From Adiantum capillus-veneris (taxonomy: Eukaryota > Streptophyta > Polypodiopsida > Polypodiales > Pteridaceae), in the NCBI GenBank assembly GCA_014529385.2, contig CM043958.1, forward strand, positions 121,116,817 through 121,180,816: a stretch of 64,000 nucleotides of DNA, in the 5' to 3' direction. Shown here piece by piece: positions 1 to 11,720 of the stretch (its first letter is position 1; every line of letters begins with the position of its first letter). The translations under genes were made by a program, and so were the position numbers. A model generated the notes under the pieces. That model was not told the DNA's origin. It was given only the letters and a program-made list of their open reading frames with translations, and searched no databases.

Positions 1-1741
1 ATGCTCTATTCATAAGTGTTATTGTGACACGCTCAACCTTTGTCTCTTTCACTAGCTCACACTCATCCAGTTTAAGCACAAACTTCAAAACTCCATTGCA
101 TTCCTCTTGAGAAACCTCGAACAATTGAACAATATATGTCTACAAAGCTACTAAATCATAAAATATATTATTGTATTTGTCATAGACCACTTCCTCTGCT
201 CATGGCGATCTGTACATTGCTTCAATGTGAAAAGGAGTGCCCAATGTCCGAAGCACTTCCTGGTTGACCTCCAGTCTTGTCTTTCAAATGGAGAAAGGAT
301 TTGGCAACAACGTGTGCTTGAGATTGAACTTCTTACTTTGTTGCTGCATAGTTCTGTAAACAAAAAATTAAGTAGATGGACTATTTTCAAGTTTTCAAAT
401 GCTACACATATCCAATATACCTAAAAATTACAGACATTTGATTTGACAAGTGAAGACAATTGATTCAAACACCAGACATACCTAAAAATTGCAGAATAAC
501 CTTTGTTGGATTTTCCAGCTTCATCCATAATTGATTGAACATCATGTGTTTGGAGTTCATTCTGTTTCAAAAGAGTGTCAAGTTGCTTAGCAACAATCTT
601 GCAGTAGCGCTTATCGTCCAAAAGTCCGGCGACATCTTTGTGTTTTAGTATGAGACCATAAGGAATTGAAGAAGTTGGTGTGTTGCTGTCAATATTTGAC
701 TGAGGATGTAACAACAATCTAAGCATAAATATGAAAAGTAAGATATAAAACTACAAATGTAAAGATGAATTAAAACTGCTTGAATGATAATCTTACTTGA
801 TTGCTTTAACCCTCTTCTTCAAACCCCCAGAACCAACCTTCAGTTGTTCAATGTCTCGTAAGCGTCGTTCTCTTAACTAAGGACCCAAGACAATATTTTT
901 TTCTCTGAGATCCTGCGTGAGATGCGTGATGCTTTCGTCCTTGCCTTTTAGTTGTTGAGCGCACTCTGTCACAGTTTTCTTCAAGAAAAAGTTTTCTTTG
1001 TGTGTAAGGTCTCTCGCAAGCTTAAGAATATCACTTTTGGCCGCCAAATGCTTGGTGTAGCCATATAAACCAGAATAACCATCTCCTACATAGTTCAACA
1101 ATGACGTTATGTTTCTGAACGGTGGAGTTGAGTTGGTGATAGGATGCTCAGGATATATCCTGCCATCCACCCAAAGATCGACGCTTTTTTAACCTTGAAA
1201 TCTGAAGTTCTCTTATGAAGCTTCGGAAAGGATGCCTCGCTTATTCTTCTTGTGGAGGGGCTCGTATTCTCTGGACAGTTCGATATGCATATGATACACA
1301 TCGTTTTGACTCCTCGTCTGAGTTCTGTTTGAAGATGATAATGACATTGAGATGACTTGGTAAATGAGAAAGCTCAAAACAGAGGAGAGCGCAAGAGTGG
1401 AGCAAATGGAAGAGAGATCAAGGGAGGAGACTACGCGCAGGCGGAAAGCAAGAGAGACACGAAAATGAGAAGAAGAATAACATTCAATGCACCTTGTTGA
1501 GCATCAAATCTTAGTTTTGAAAAATCCAAAAGATTGAGACAATCGGCGTTCAATTCGGAGCCGTCGTATGCTATCATTGTCTGAACACTTTTTGAGAGTT
1601 TTAATAAACGTAACCCCCAAATCTGATATCCGAGTTTTTTTGAAAGTGTATCAAAAATGAAATTAGGGACTTTTTATTATCTCTCTCTAAGCTGACCTAG
1701 CATTTCTTACAAGGCCCATTTTTTAGTCCAATCTTTTCCTA
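1..1741 (-). pseudogene. DDE transposase copy 1, N-terminal half (cut by window edge)
   Basis: Reads right to left. Exon 1 runs from an ATG at 1347 to 797 (basic N-terminus, then a Lys/Glu/Gln-rich coiled coil), exon 2 covers 718-482, and exon 3 starts at 353 and leaves the window. Introns have GT-AG ends (GTAAG donor at 796-792). Exon 3 reaches the presumed first catalytic acid: the codon at 65-67 is Asp in the context LKLDECEL, whereas copy 2 has Asn there. Defects: a TAA in a poly-A tract near 1190 and a TAG just before the RLRERRL-like stretch near 880. Both stops are shared with copy 3 but not copy 2, so copies 1 and 3 are closest relatives. Homology with copy 3 ends abruptly at CTAATG (about 1741), which may be the element terminus. 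Catalytic assignment rests on copy 2, where the second Asp and Glu can be seen. Confidence 0.7.
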
Positions 1742-3550
1742 ATGCCTTGTGGCCTCATGGGCACGTTTGAACATTCCCATCATACTTTGGTCTGAAGTAG
1801 CACTTGTGGGTCTCGTGGTTGGTCCATTTACCCTCGATTGCACACCATTTTTGTGGCCTAATTGGTTGTCCTTGTGAGGATATCCCCTATCTTGGTGCTC
1901 TCATAGGTGCTTTTTGCATATTGTTCATCATGTCATTCATCCTTTTTAGCATATCTTCTATGGCTGAGAGTGGTGCCGCAGCAGTCGTTCCCACTTGTGC
2001 TGGTTTTGTGGATGCAGTCTTCTCGCTTTGGTTATCCTTAGGGACATCCTCTTCATTAAATATCTCACAATTGTCTCCTAGGTCGATAGCATCAGACACA
2101 TACGCCTCCAGGGTTGTATGCTTTTTACTATAGAGTATAGCATGAAGTTCTTTGTTTAGCAGTCCCTCCAGAAACAATGATACAAGTCACTCCTCTGCAG
2201 GTATCTCCATCTCTGGACATCTGGCAATGTATTGTTTCATTTGAGTTGCACAATCCCTAACAGACTCACCATGTTTCTATTTAAAGCTGTAGATTTGAGC
2301 TACCGTATTATGTTTAATCCCTATTTTAGAACAAGCAGCTACAAATCCTTGAGCTAATGTATTCAAATCCATGATTGACCTTGGTGTAATTTTTTGGAAC
2401 CATGTCAAAACTTTTCCTTCTAATGTCATTCCAAACCCCTCGAATTGAGTATGGAAGTCGAATATACGCTGTGCTCTTAGCACTTGCTTGAAGCTTGCTA
2501 AGTGGTCATATGGATCCACGGATCCACTGTATTTTTTGACCCATTTTCAAAAATCAGCTGGTCTGATACGTCTATTTGGTTCAACTCCCGGTCTTCTGGG
2601 AGTTGGTCATGTTCCGAGTCCTTCAAACCAATCTGTCGGAAATAGTGACTCATGTAGCCCTGGGCTGGCCTTAGTGTCACCTGTTTTTCTACGTGATGAG
2701 GTGGTTTCTAGTTTCTTCACATTACTCTCAGATGATCTCTCACGATGTTCGTCTCTTGGAGTGGTTTTTGATCCTTGACCCAATATCCAATCCCGTATGG
2801 AATACCCCTGGTATTTGGTTTGTTCTACTTTCTCAGGAGTCATCATAACAAAATTTTTGTTATAACAATCCCTAAACAAGTAAGTTGGTAGATCAGCAGA
2901 TCCCTTATCGTTGACTTTGAAGATATAGATGATCTTCATGGCCGTTAATTGCCCTGGTCTAGCATGAGAAGTCCACAAAAGGTCTTTTATGTTCCTATCT
3001 TCCCAACAATAGACTTCGATCCTAGGATTATCCGTACTAAGCCGTTTCAAAGGCTTCAAGTGTACTTGATCGTATCCCTCGAATTCCAAAGTTGGTGGTC
3101 CTTCTTTTGTTGACATATCTGGGATTATAGTGTTTACTTATAAGCCACATTTGTCTACCACATCAAGATTTTCAACTTGTACATATTGAGTTCCATTTTG
3201 ATCCATGTACATTTTTCCTTGTTTATTTGCCCTAATCTCTTCTTTGAACTCAATACCATGATCATCAATGCGAATAGCATACTCTTCGTTAGGATCCAAG
3301 TAAACCTGGGCTCCATGATGATTAGTCTTATAAAAAGAGAGGATATGCTTGTAGCGCATTGTCGTTCCGGTTTTCGAGTGAGTAGAGTAAGAAGACATTT
3401 CGAATGTTGAATCTGAAAAGTGTTCGAGACTTCTTCAGGAATTGTGTGCAAGGAATTGCCTTGATTCACGCTTTCTTCAGTGGATACTCTATTGGTGTTT
3501 TCTCCAAATAGGCCTTGATTTCCTATTACATGACCGGATCTAAGGTTCAT
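1742..3550 (-). pseudogene. gag: Ty3/gypsy element B gag
   Basis: Starts with MNLRSG at 3550, a common start of plant Ty3/gypsy gag. A frameshift near 3390 splits the N-terminal part, and a long middle section follows (3116-2607). The Retrotrans_gag core lies at about 2519-1887: DPYDHLASFKQ, then GMTLEGKVLTWFQK, SLF-type LEGLLNKELHAIL and an acidic linker. A Cys/His knuckle-like stretch (WCAIEGKWTNHETHKC) is readable at about 1855-1795. Gag forms the virus-like particle and binds the genomic RNA. Several stops and frameshifts make it non-functional. The left end at 1741 coincides with the end of transposase copy 1, so the rest of element B has been displaced beyond the window. Upstream lie its leader, PBS and LTR in the expected order. 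Confidence 0.85.
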
Positions 3551-5515
3551 ATAGACTTATGAAGCCCTGGTTTGAGTACTCACCTTAGATTGACTTGTCG
3601 TCAATTTCCACTTGATTCAATTGCAACTTTCTATCAAGCCATTGATTCCTCGTCTGCAACCTGATTCCTGTACAAAATTTATCACGTTAGCTATTTTTCT
3701 ATAAAGACAGTAGAGCTCTGGAGAACTCCAGTGATTGGTCTCTGTATTTCACTTCAATTCGTGATATGGAAGTCAAAATTTTGACTTTCAGATTCAACTT
3801 AGCAAAATCAAAGGTTTAATCTGCAATCTGTAAACTGAGTGTATCTGTACCACTTTTGATCCGATTGAACCCAAAATTTCCCTATAGCCTTATATTATGC
3901 TAGTCTAACACTGTGTAAGCACAAAAGTCAAATTTGAAGTCTCTGGGTAGCAGAAGTAAATAATCATGATTATTTACTTTTGTCAGTTTTTTGCACTTTT
4001 TGGATTGTTTTGGCAAGTATACAACTTGTTAAATCCCTTGGGCAAGTTTCAACAAGTTTGGACAAAATTTGATCAAGTTTACCCACTGTTCCGTGTCCGT
4101 AGACTCTGATTTCAAGAATCTGGCTTAAGTCTCACTTTTGTGGTCCAAATTTCACCAAAATTGATTTGTGGGGTCCAATTTATGTGCTTGACCTTGTGGT
4201 ATACTCAAATTTGCAAAATCACCAAGTTTTGAAGCATATGTAAATAATCGCGATTATTTACTCCTGACAATTTTTTGCAAATTTTTGTCCCAACTTTGAC
4301 ACAGATCTATTAAGTACCTTATGTTAAGGTCACTAGCCAATTTCTATCAAGTTTGGACAATTTTTTGTTAAATGGTCATCAATTATCTGTCCACAGACTA
4401 ACTTTGCAATCTTTGTCACAGTTTTCACTCCAGTGATCCAAATCTTACCAAATTTGGTTTGTGGGCTTATTACAACATGGTTAAGCTAGTGGTATGCCAA
4501 CTTGGTAAAAAAAGTTCAAAAACAGGGCAAAAGTAAATAATCATGATTATTTACTTTTGTCAAAATTTTGCAAGTTTTTGGTCAATTGAGCATATACACA
4601 TGTTTATCACATCAATACAAGCCTATGAATCAATTTTCAACAAGTTTAGATAAATTTTTTCTCAATTCACACTCAAGATTCAAAAAGTCAGTACAAACTT
4701 TAGTTTTCACCCAGTTTTTTGCCAGTTTAGTGATCCAAATGTCTTGGGTGTTTACAAAAGTTGTTTGTACACATGCAATGAGTCAATGATATGAGTCTTG
4801 GCTAATTTAGAGCAAAAAGTTAATAATCGCGATTATTAACCTGAGGCTTGAAATGAGCACTTTTTTGAAATTTTCTCAACGACAGTCCTTTTATGATGTT
4901 TTTTAACCCTATAATCAAGTCAAAACTTGGTTTGGTCTAAAAAGTCAAGAAAAAGTAAATAATCTGAGTTTTGGTCAACTTCTTGAAATTTTTACCTCAA
5001 AGTGTCCTTGAGCTTACCCACTGGTTCAGACAACTCTTAGGCTTACTCCCCAGTTGGATTGAGTGAGTTCGAGTCTTTTCGTGCTATTTCTAGCCGTAGA
5101 CCTGAAATTCTGCAACTTTCATAACAACTCACACTTGATTATTTCAGAGAGAGCAATGCTATGAAATCCACCTTGGATCTTACTTACCCTAGTCCTAGTT
5201 TCTCATGCAATGGGGTTGTGGAAAGTGTCCACAAACACTCGTTTTCTTGTGTTTCTTATGTTTTTCAGAGTCTTGATCTTAAGACGTGTCTCGTCTACCA
5301 ATCCTTCTCCAACTCCTAATCTAAATCTACAATCCTATAGTCCTAAAGGTACTCAGTAAGTACGATTACTTCCAAGCTACCTCTACACAGCAAAAGACAA
5401 AAATCTTAAGCTATGCGGTTTCCAAAAGAGAGTTTTGAACTTTAGCCAAACCTAGAGGAACTTAAAGGACAATTACACAAGATGCTCGTGTTTTTCCTAG
5501 TTTAGGTCTCTTCGA
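3551..5515 (-). other. Element B leader (PBS to gag), non-coding
   Basis: About 2 kb between primer-binding site and gag start with no credible ORF. It consists of diverged repeats of roughly 285 bp, each carrying a palindrome built on the half-site GTAAATAATC. Between palindromes the text is T-rich with recurring TTTTGCAAxTTTTTG-like stretches. It presumably contains packaging and dimerisation signals of the element RNA; that is inference from position. Confidence 0.6.
3954..4964. repeat. Regularly spaced palindrome array, element B leader
   Basis: Four perfect palindromes: 3954-3979 (26 bp, centre TCATGA), 4240-4261 (22 bp, centre TCGCGA), 4528-4559 (32 bp, centre TCATGA) and 4819-4840 (22 bp, centre TCGCGA). 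A lone half-site lies at 4953-4964. Centre-to-centre distances are 284, 293 and 286 bp. The half-site is (AA)GTAAATAATC followed by a variable centre. Flanks are much less conserved than the palindromes. Confidence 0.9.
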
Positions 5516-5533
5516 TCCCCGGCAGCGGCGCCA
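5516..5533 (-). promoter_or_regulatory. Primer-binding site of element B
   Basis: On the minus strand reads TGGCGCCGCTGCCGGGGA two bases after the LTR end, the tRNA-Asp-type primer site seen in many plant Ty3/gypsy elements (for example the Athila/Tat group). It sets LTR orientation and shows that 5536-6436 is a 5' LTR. Confidence 0.85.
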
Positions 5534-5535
5534 AA

Positions 5536-6436
5536 TGTGGGACGCATGTCTAACCTCACCATCCTATCTTATTGCAGTATTAGCGAGAACCACTATTAAT
5601 TTGTCAAACCATGGGACAAAGCTGACTCGACTACTGCATAGAGGCTACAAGAGGTTGTCAATCTCTCAGAAAACAACTAACAACTCACATCTAACTCAAG
5701 CTACACTCAAGGGACTAAAATCACCAAAAGCCAATCGCTCATCGGCAAGCAAATCACATCCGTTACAACATCAATGACATCCAAACGTAACGAAACTTCT
5801 AGAACAATTTTATAAGACCTAAGCACACATGCCTATGGCCTCAAATCCCGCTTTAGGTCAAGTTCCAAAATCGCTATCATTAACAGCATTGGATTTTTGA
5901 CCTAGTCGTTTTCAACCCAGAATGCATCTAAATACTTAGCAATGATGCCCCAATACCCCGCCTATACTTAGTTTTTGATTTAAACTTGTAAATTCCTATT
6001 TATGATGAAATTAGGGCGACGACGCCAAAAGCTACGAAATACTGTGAATGACTTACGTCAATGCGTAGAGCTCTTACATGCGGTTGCAATGCAACAAACG
6101 CATTCGCAATGTGACAACTGGGGAGGGAGTAGGAAGCGCGAGAAGGAGAGAAGTGAGTACCGTTAGCTCACGCTGTATATTTATTATCCAAAAACTTACA
6201 AAAATTGGCTTTTATACCTTAGCCAAGGTTTTTGGGTGGTCAAAAGTAATAATCTGGAGTTCTACCAAAGCTGAGAATTGAATGGCTGATACAATCTGGA
6301 AGCTTGTAGCCCCCGCTCATTAATTACAAGGTTTACCAAGAAAATAGGAGTTACAATATTCCTGATTTATCAAAATAATAACTGTTTTACAAGGAGAACT
6401 CCGAAAAATGGTGTCCATGTTAGCTTGCTGCTAATA
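5536..6436 (-). repeat. 5' LTR of element B (LTR-A)
   Basis: About 900 bp, homologous over its whole length to 18589-19475 in opposite orientation. On the minus strand it begins at TATTAGCAGC (probably a mutated TGTTAGC) and ends ...TCCCACA directly before the PBS. A TATAAAA box lies at 6216-6210 (minus), before the stretch that reads GTGAGCTAACG in the sister LTR. The start contains a small inverted repeat, TTAGC-AGCAA-GCTAA. The right edge falls inside element A coding sequence, so element B inserted into element A. Confidence 0.85.
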
Positions 6437-8186
6437 GAAACGAAAGCCAAATCCGATGTGGTGGCAGGACCCCACCTTGAAACAAATGAACCAGAGCTCA
6501 TAAAGACGGACAATGAAGATGCCTTAGACGGAATTCCATTCGTAGAGGAAGACTGGCCAGGACATTTATGAGAAAAGGTAAGGGAGATCAATGATGGGAG
6601 CCTAACTTTAAAGTCAACTCCTATAGAGGAAGTCTGGTTGGATAACCTACCATCTGATATAAACATGGATATACAATCCTTGTATGGGGATTGTGAATCA
6701 GAGGCTTCAGGAATATCTAAACCAATGACATTAAAAACATTACCTTCCTACTTGGGAGATAACGAAGATGAATCTATCATTTGCAAGACCACTCAAGTAA
6801 AAAGAGCCAAACAGACCCTAGAAGTAGACAACCTTCACTCAATCATGTCTACACCTATCCAATGCATTCTTACTTTGGTAGAATTTTTGTAACTCAGGCC
6901 ATACTTACGGAATGACTTACAGAAAACCCTAGAGAAGGATAATGAGGTCAATCTCTAAGAATCTAGGAAACTTGAAAAATGAAAGGGAATACAAAGAAAT
7001 TTGATCAGTTCCTATGAACAAGGTCGGAGAATATTATGAAGGGGAAGAAGGAAACACCACCCTCCCAGTGAAATATAATGACATTGAAACCATGGCAATA
7101 ATGGATAGTGGAGCTGGCATAGCCATAGCCACTAAAGCAGTATGCGAATCCTGGGGATAGCCAGCCATTAGATAAACACGAATGAAATTGCAGTTGGCTG
7201 ACGGACACATTGAAAGACCATTAGGGCTACTAGAAAAAGTGATAGTCAACTCCTGTGGAATTGAATATCAACACACTTTTTTCATCGTAGACTTTGGGAA
7301 AAAACTCAACTATGAGATCATATTGGGAAGACCTTTCATGCGACAGGTACAGCTTATCCAAGATTGGGGAAACGACTATCTGTACTTGAAGCAGGTGGAA
7401 TCTATAACAAGAGTCAATCTAAAAGACCACACCTATAGAGATGTCTTCAAAACACCCATCCAAGAGTTTGATTCAGTCTCTTCGGCTAAAACTAAATTCC
7501 CATCTTGGCTAAACAAAGACACTCCTATTTGGATGTGCGGAGCTTCAAAAAATGGAAGCTTAAGACGAGAAGAATGTATCCTAGAAAGGGACTGCACAGA
7601 CGAAACTTACATACCAGAACCCTTTCCAGAACATTTATTCGAACCATTCGAGTGGACTCAAATCTTAGCGACAATGGATGTATGCGTGAATACGTATATG
7701 CCTACTCAATTCTGCAATGAGGATGGCTACGACATAATTCCCATCCAAATGATGTCAGTCCTTAACATTGAAAACAAGGATGAGGAAACAAAGGACTTGA
7801 TGAAAGCTCAACAAGTCTTTTCTGACCTCTATTACGATGCAATTGATGAGTTAGATGAACACTCGGCTACCTCAAAAGATGCGGGATCTGAAAAGGAACA
7901 TACGAGGGCTCAATTACTCTTAAGGGGAGGGGAGGAAAAGTGTTTTGACTTTCCAAACCAGAAATCAAGAAGAAAAAAACGGTAGAGAAGAAAGAGAGAC
8001 ACTAAAATTGTGAAAGCACGACCTATGCCATCAGTCTCCAGTAAAACACAATTCCTGATGCAGATAGATGCTAGTGAAGGACAAAATAACTGGCAGATAT
8101 CCTTCAAACGGAAATTCAAAAATGTCTCAGGCATTGAGAAAAACAAGGAAGGGTACTCACCAAGAACATCAGGATAAAAAACACCC
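6437..8186 (+). pseudogene. pol: Ty3/gypsy element A pol, part 1: retropepsin and linker
   Basis: The polyprotein frame is already open at 6437, where LTR-A interrupts it, so gag and the 5' LTR lie elsewhere. The aspartic protease motif is DSGAG with its Asp codon at 7104-7106, followed by IAIATKAVCESWG and, at about 7312-7345, the typical NYEIILGRPFMRQ end of the fold. Stops interrupt at about 6568, 7158 and 7173. From 7400 to 8186 comes an acidic linker between protease and RT, with the segment EWTQILATMDV also present in element D. Retropepsin would cleave the Gag-Pol polyprotein. Element D carries the same arrangement at 63.0-64.0 kb. Confidence 0.85.
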
Positions 8187-9758
8187 ATGACCAGAGTCGA
8201 GCGGAAAAAGAAATATCAAGAGTTGAAAAAAGCTCTAAAGGAGATATACACCACCAAAATGGAAACCACGGAAGAGGATGGGAAGGATGTAATGCATGTT
8301 CCATCCCATTATAAAAAGTATACTCTCCAAGATCGTAAAATCATAATCGAACAACCTGTTAGGGAACTACGGAAACAAGGAGAGTCTTACGAAGGACCTA
8401 AAAACGCTAAAAGGGTAGACTTGGCTGAGCCAGGAGAAGAGCCTAGACCGGCTTACATAGCAAATGACCTAACAGAAGAAGAAGAAAAGCTTTTGCTAAG
8501 CTTGTTAAAGGAATATCGGGATATCTTTGCTTGGTCTTACAAGGATCTCAAGGGTGTTGATCCAAAAATCTGTCAACATACTATACCCATGAGAGATGAT
8601 GCGAAACCAAGTAGACAGAGACCATACACTTATAACGAAACATTTTCCAAGAAGATCAAAGAAGAGATTGAAAAACTAAAGGAAGCTGAATTCATTTACA
8701 AAATTGAACACACTGATTGGGTGTCTCCAATTGTGGTAGTACCTAAGAAGAATGGGAAATTACGAGTGTGTGTTAATCTCAAAAAAAGTGAATGCAACTA
8801 CCATTAGAGACCACTTTCCTCTTTTGATAATTGAGCATGTTTTAAAACGAGTGGCAGGAAAAGAAGCTTACAACTTCCTAGATGGTTTTTCGGGATACAA
8901 TCAACTTTTGGTTGACCCAAAAGATCAACATAAATCTGCTTTTGCAACAAAATGGGGTATATTCGCCTATCGGGTTATGCCATTTGGATTAACTAATGCT
9001 CCAGACACATTTCAGAGATTGATGAGCCATGCTTGCAAAGAGTATCTTCAAAAATTCTTGGAAGTATACATGGATGATTTATGCGTACATTTGTCAATCC
9101 GAGCTGATCATTTTGAACACCTCAAAAAGGTATTCGAGAAATGTAGACTTTACAGGATTTGCTTAGACCCTGAAAAGTGCACATTCATGGGAAGACAAGG
9201 GGAAATCCTTGGACATATAGTGTCTAAAAATGGCATAGCTACCAATATTGAAAAGATTCATATCATTGCTAATTTGCCTAGATCAACAAAAGTCAAAGGG
9301 GTACAAGCCTTCATGGGACATTGTGGATATTACCGACGGTTCATCTACATGTATGCTATAATTGCAAAACCCATGTATAGCTTGATTACGCACTTTGAAT
9401 GGACCGAGGCATGTGAAGAATCCTTCATGAATCTTAAGCAAGCTCTTACCTCAGCTCCAATATTGAAAGCACCCGATTGGGATAAGGTATTCCATGTACA
9501 TGTAGATGCTTCAAACTTTGCGATTGGTTGTATACTAGCCCAACCAGGAGATGGAAAAATTGACTTTCCTATTTCTTATGCTAGCCGACAATTAAATATG
9601 GCAGAAAAGAATTACACCACCATTGAAAGAGAAGGACTAGGAATGATCTATGCCATTAAAAAGTATAAACATTACCTATTAGCCAACAAGTTTGTGTTCT
9701 TTGTAGACCACCAAGCCTTGTTATATTTGGTAACAAGCCATGCAGCACAGGAAGAATA
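8187..9758 (+). pseudogene. pol: Element A reverse transcriptase and RNase H
   Basis: RT begins with a VDPKICQHTIPM-type approach and continues to WVSPIVVVPKKNGK at about 8717-8760. A one-base gain in an A run near 8782 shifts the frame, and reading continues in the next frame as VNATTIRDHFPL. The catalytic motif YMDD is at 9067-9078, within FLEVYMDDLCVH. The RNase H domain begins at about 9490 with VHVDASNFAIG, then ILAQPGDG, ISYASRQL, TTIEREGLGMIYA and FFVDHQAL. A second frameshift near 9735 separates it from the downstream RWFIILLEF segment. The domains are otherwise complete and close to element D. Reverse transcription copies the element RNA in particles primed by the tRNA. Confidence 0.92.
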
Positions 9759-11720
9759 GTGAGATGGTTCATCATTCTTCTCGAATTTTATTTCACTATA
9801 GTTGTAAAAAAAGGCACTACACATCAACGAGCAGATCATTTGTCCAGGATTATTTTAGGGGAATCACCAAAAGGGATAGATGATGATCTACCAGATGCCT
9901 ATTTGTCCCCCATAGAAATGATACCTAGATGGTCGAAAAAAATTGTCTCATTGATAACAATAGCTCAAGTGGATTCACCACTTCCTATCACAGTTGAGTT
10001 AATCGAGCAATTGGCTATGTATCAATTACTAGCTGGGAGGCTATATAAAAGGAATCGAGACGGGAAATTGCTTTTTTATGCATTAACCCTGAAGAAAAGG
10101 ATCAGTACCTAAGTCAAGCACATATTACCATAGTAGGACTTCACTTTGTGGAAGACCAAACTATGGAACGAATCTTGAGACTTGGATTATTTTGGCCGAC
10201 TATGAGGAGTGATGTTCCATCTTTTGTAAAGGATTGTCCTCAATGTCAAAAACAAACACCCATACCTCATGTAACATTGTTTCAAATATCACATGTTCCT
10301 AAGTGGAGTAACTATCTGTTTACTTACTTATCAAGCCGAACATTTCCTGGGGATCTGAGTAAGCGCCGTCAAAGAGCAATTGAACTGAAGCAAGAGACTA
10401 TGCTCTTATTGGGAACCAATTGTATCGGAGAGGTAAAGATCAACATTTGCGTCTTTGTGCAAATGAAGACGAGTATATTCCAATTATAGAATAAGCACAT
10501 GTTGGATTAGCAGGAGGTCACTTTTCTAGTCAGACCACCGCAAGAGCAATCTTGATTGTAGGCATATGGTGGCCAATACTTTTTGCAGATGCCAAAGAAT
10601 ATGTTCGAAGGTGTGATGCTTGTCAACGAGCAAAAATGCCAACACGTGTAGATAGCATGCCATTAAGACCAATGATGGAGGCTAGAGCTTTTGCAAAATG
10701 GGGTATAGATTTTATTGGAGCAATACAGCCACCTGCTTATAGAACCCAAGCTCAATATATCATTGTAGCTACGGACTATTTGACTAAGTGGGTGGAGGCT
10801 AAAGCAACTCAAAAGAATGATGCCAGAACCACTACTGCATTCTTATATGAGTATATATTCACAAGATATGAACTGCAAATAGAAATTGTCAGTATCGGGG
10901 AACTCATTTCATCGATGAGGTAATCGAGTGTTTGCTTAATGAGTTTATGATCATCCATAACAAATCAGCTCCCTCTCACCCACAAGCAAACGGACAAGCT
11001 GAGCATACGAACAAAATTCTTAGCTCGGTGCTGATCAAAGTGGTTAGTTCAAGAAGGACAGACTGGGAAATGAATCTCCATGCTGCTCTATGGGCTTATT
11101 GAGTTTCATTCAAAACAGCTTTAAATGCTACACCCTTTAACCTTGTTTACGGTCTTGATGCCATATTTTCAATAGAATTTCTATTGCCGACCTTAAGGGT
11201 AGCACAAACTCTTGAGTGGACTGGACATGAATTGTCAGAAAGACATGAAGATTTGGAAAAGCTAGAGGAGCAAAGGCTAACTGCTGTAGCTCATATCTAT
11301 ACATAAAAGAGGAAACAAAAACAGATTTTTGATTCCCACTTAATTACCAAAATTTTCAATAAAGGGGACTTAGTTCTAGTCTATTCCCTTAAGCAACACA
11401 TTCCCAAGTTTAAGAAAAAGGGAAATGGACCATTTATCATTGAAGATGTATCTCCAAGTGGAGTAGTAAAATTGTCAACCTTAGATGGTGAACCAATGGC
11501 TAATTGGATTAGTGGATGTCGTTTAAAGAAATACAATTTTCCACTAACCAATGAATTGCTAGAGAGAATGCATGCAGCCAAACAAAGGAAGATGAAGCGA
11601 CAGCAGTTTATTGATGAAGCCCAAGAGGAAGCTAGACTTCGGGTAGTCGAGCATAAAGCTACTCTCAAGAATCAACAGATACCGATTCCCATCAACACTT
11701 TGGAACCAGATGATCGATAA
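9759..11720 (+). pseudogene. pol: Element A integrase region with duplicated H2C2 module
   Basis: After the RNase H tether comes a first module: LLAGRLYKRNRDG, then a His region (AHITIVGLHF), GLFWPTM and CPQCQ (about 10020-10260). A canonical pre-integrase linker follows (WSNYLFTYL, RTFP, KRRQRAIEL), and then a second complete zinc-binding module with HVGLAGGHF, GIWWP and CDACQ (about 10490-10635). The rve core has its first Asp at 10708-10710 (WGIDFIG). The second Asp is lost through a one-base deletion at 10893/10894 (VSIG where VSDRG is expected). The Glu is at 11001-11003 in NGQAE. The C-terminus runs LVYSLKQHIPKFKKKGNGPF to NWISGCRLKKY, plus a basic helix. The same double module is seen in element D. 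Confidence 0.85.

Noticed and set aside
3954-4964. CRISPR-like regular repeats
   Set aside because: Spacing is about 285 bp with diverged repeat-like flanks, not short unique spacers. The setting is a plant retrotransposon with no cas genes.
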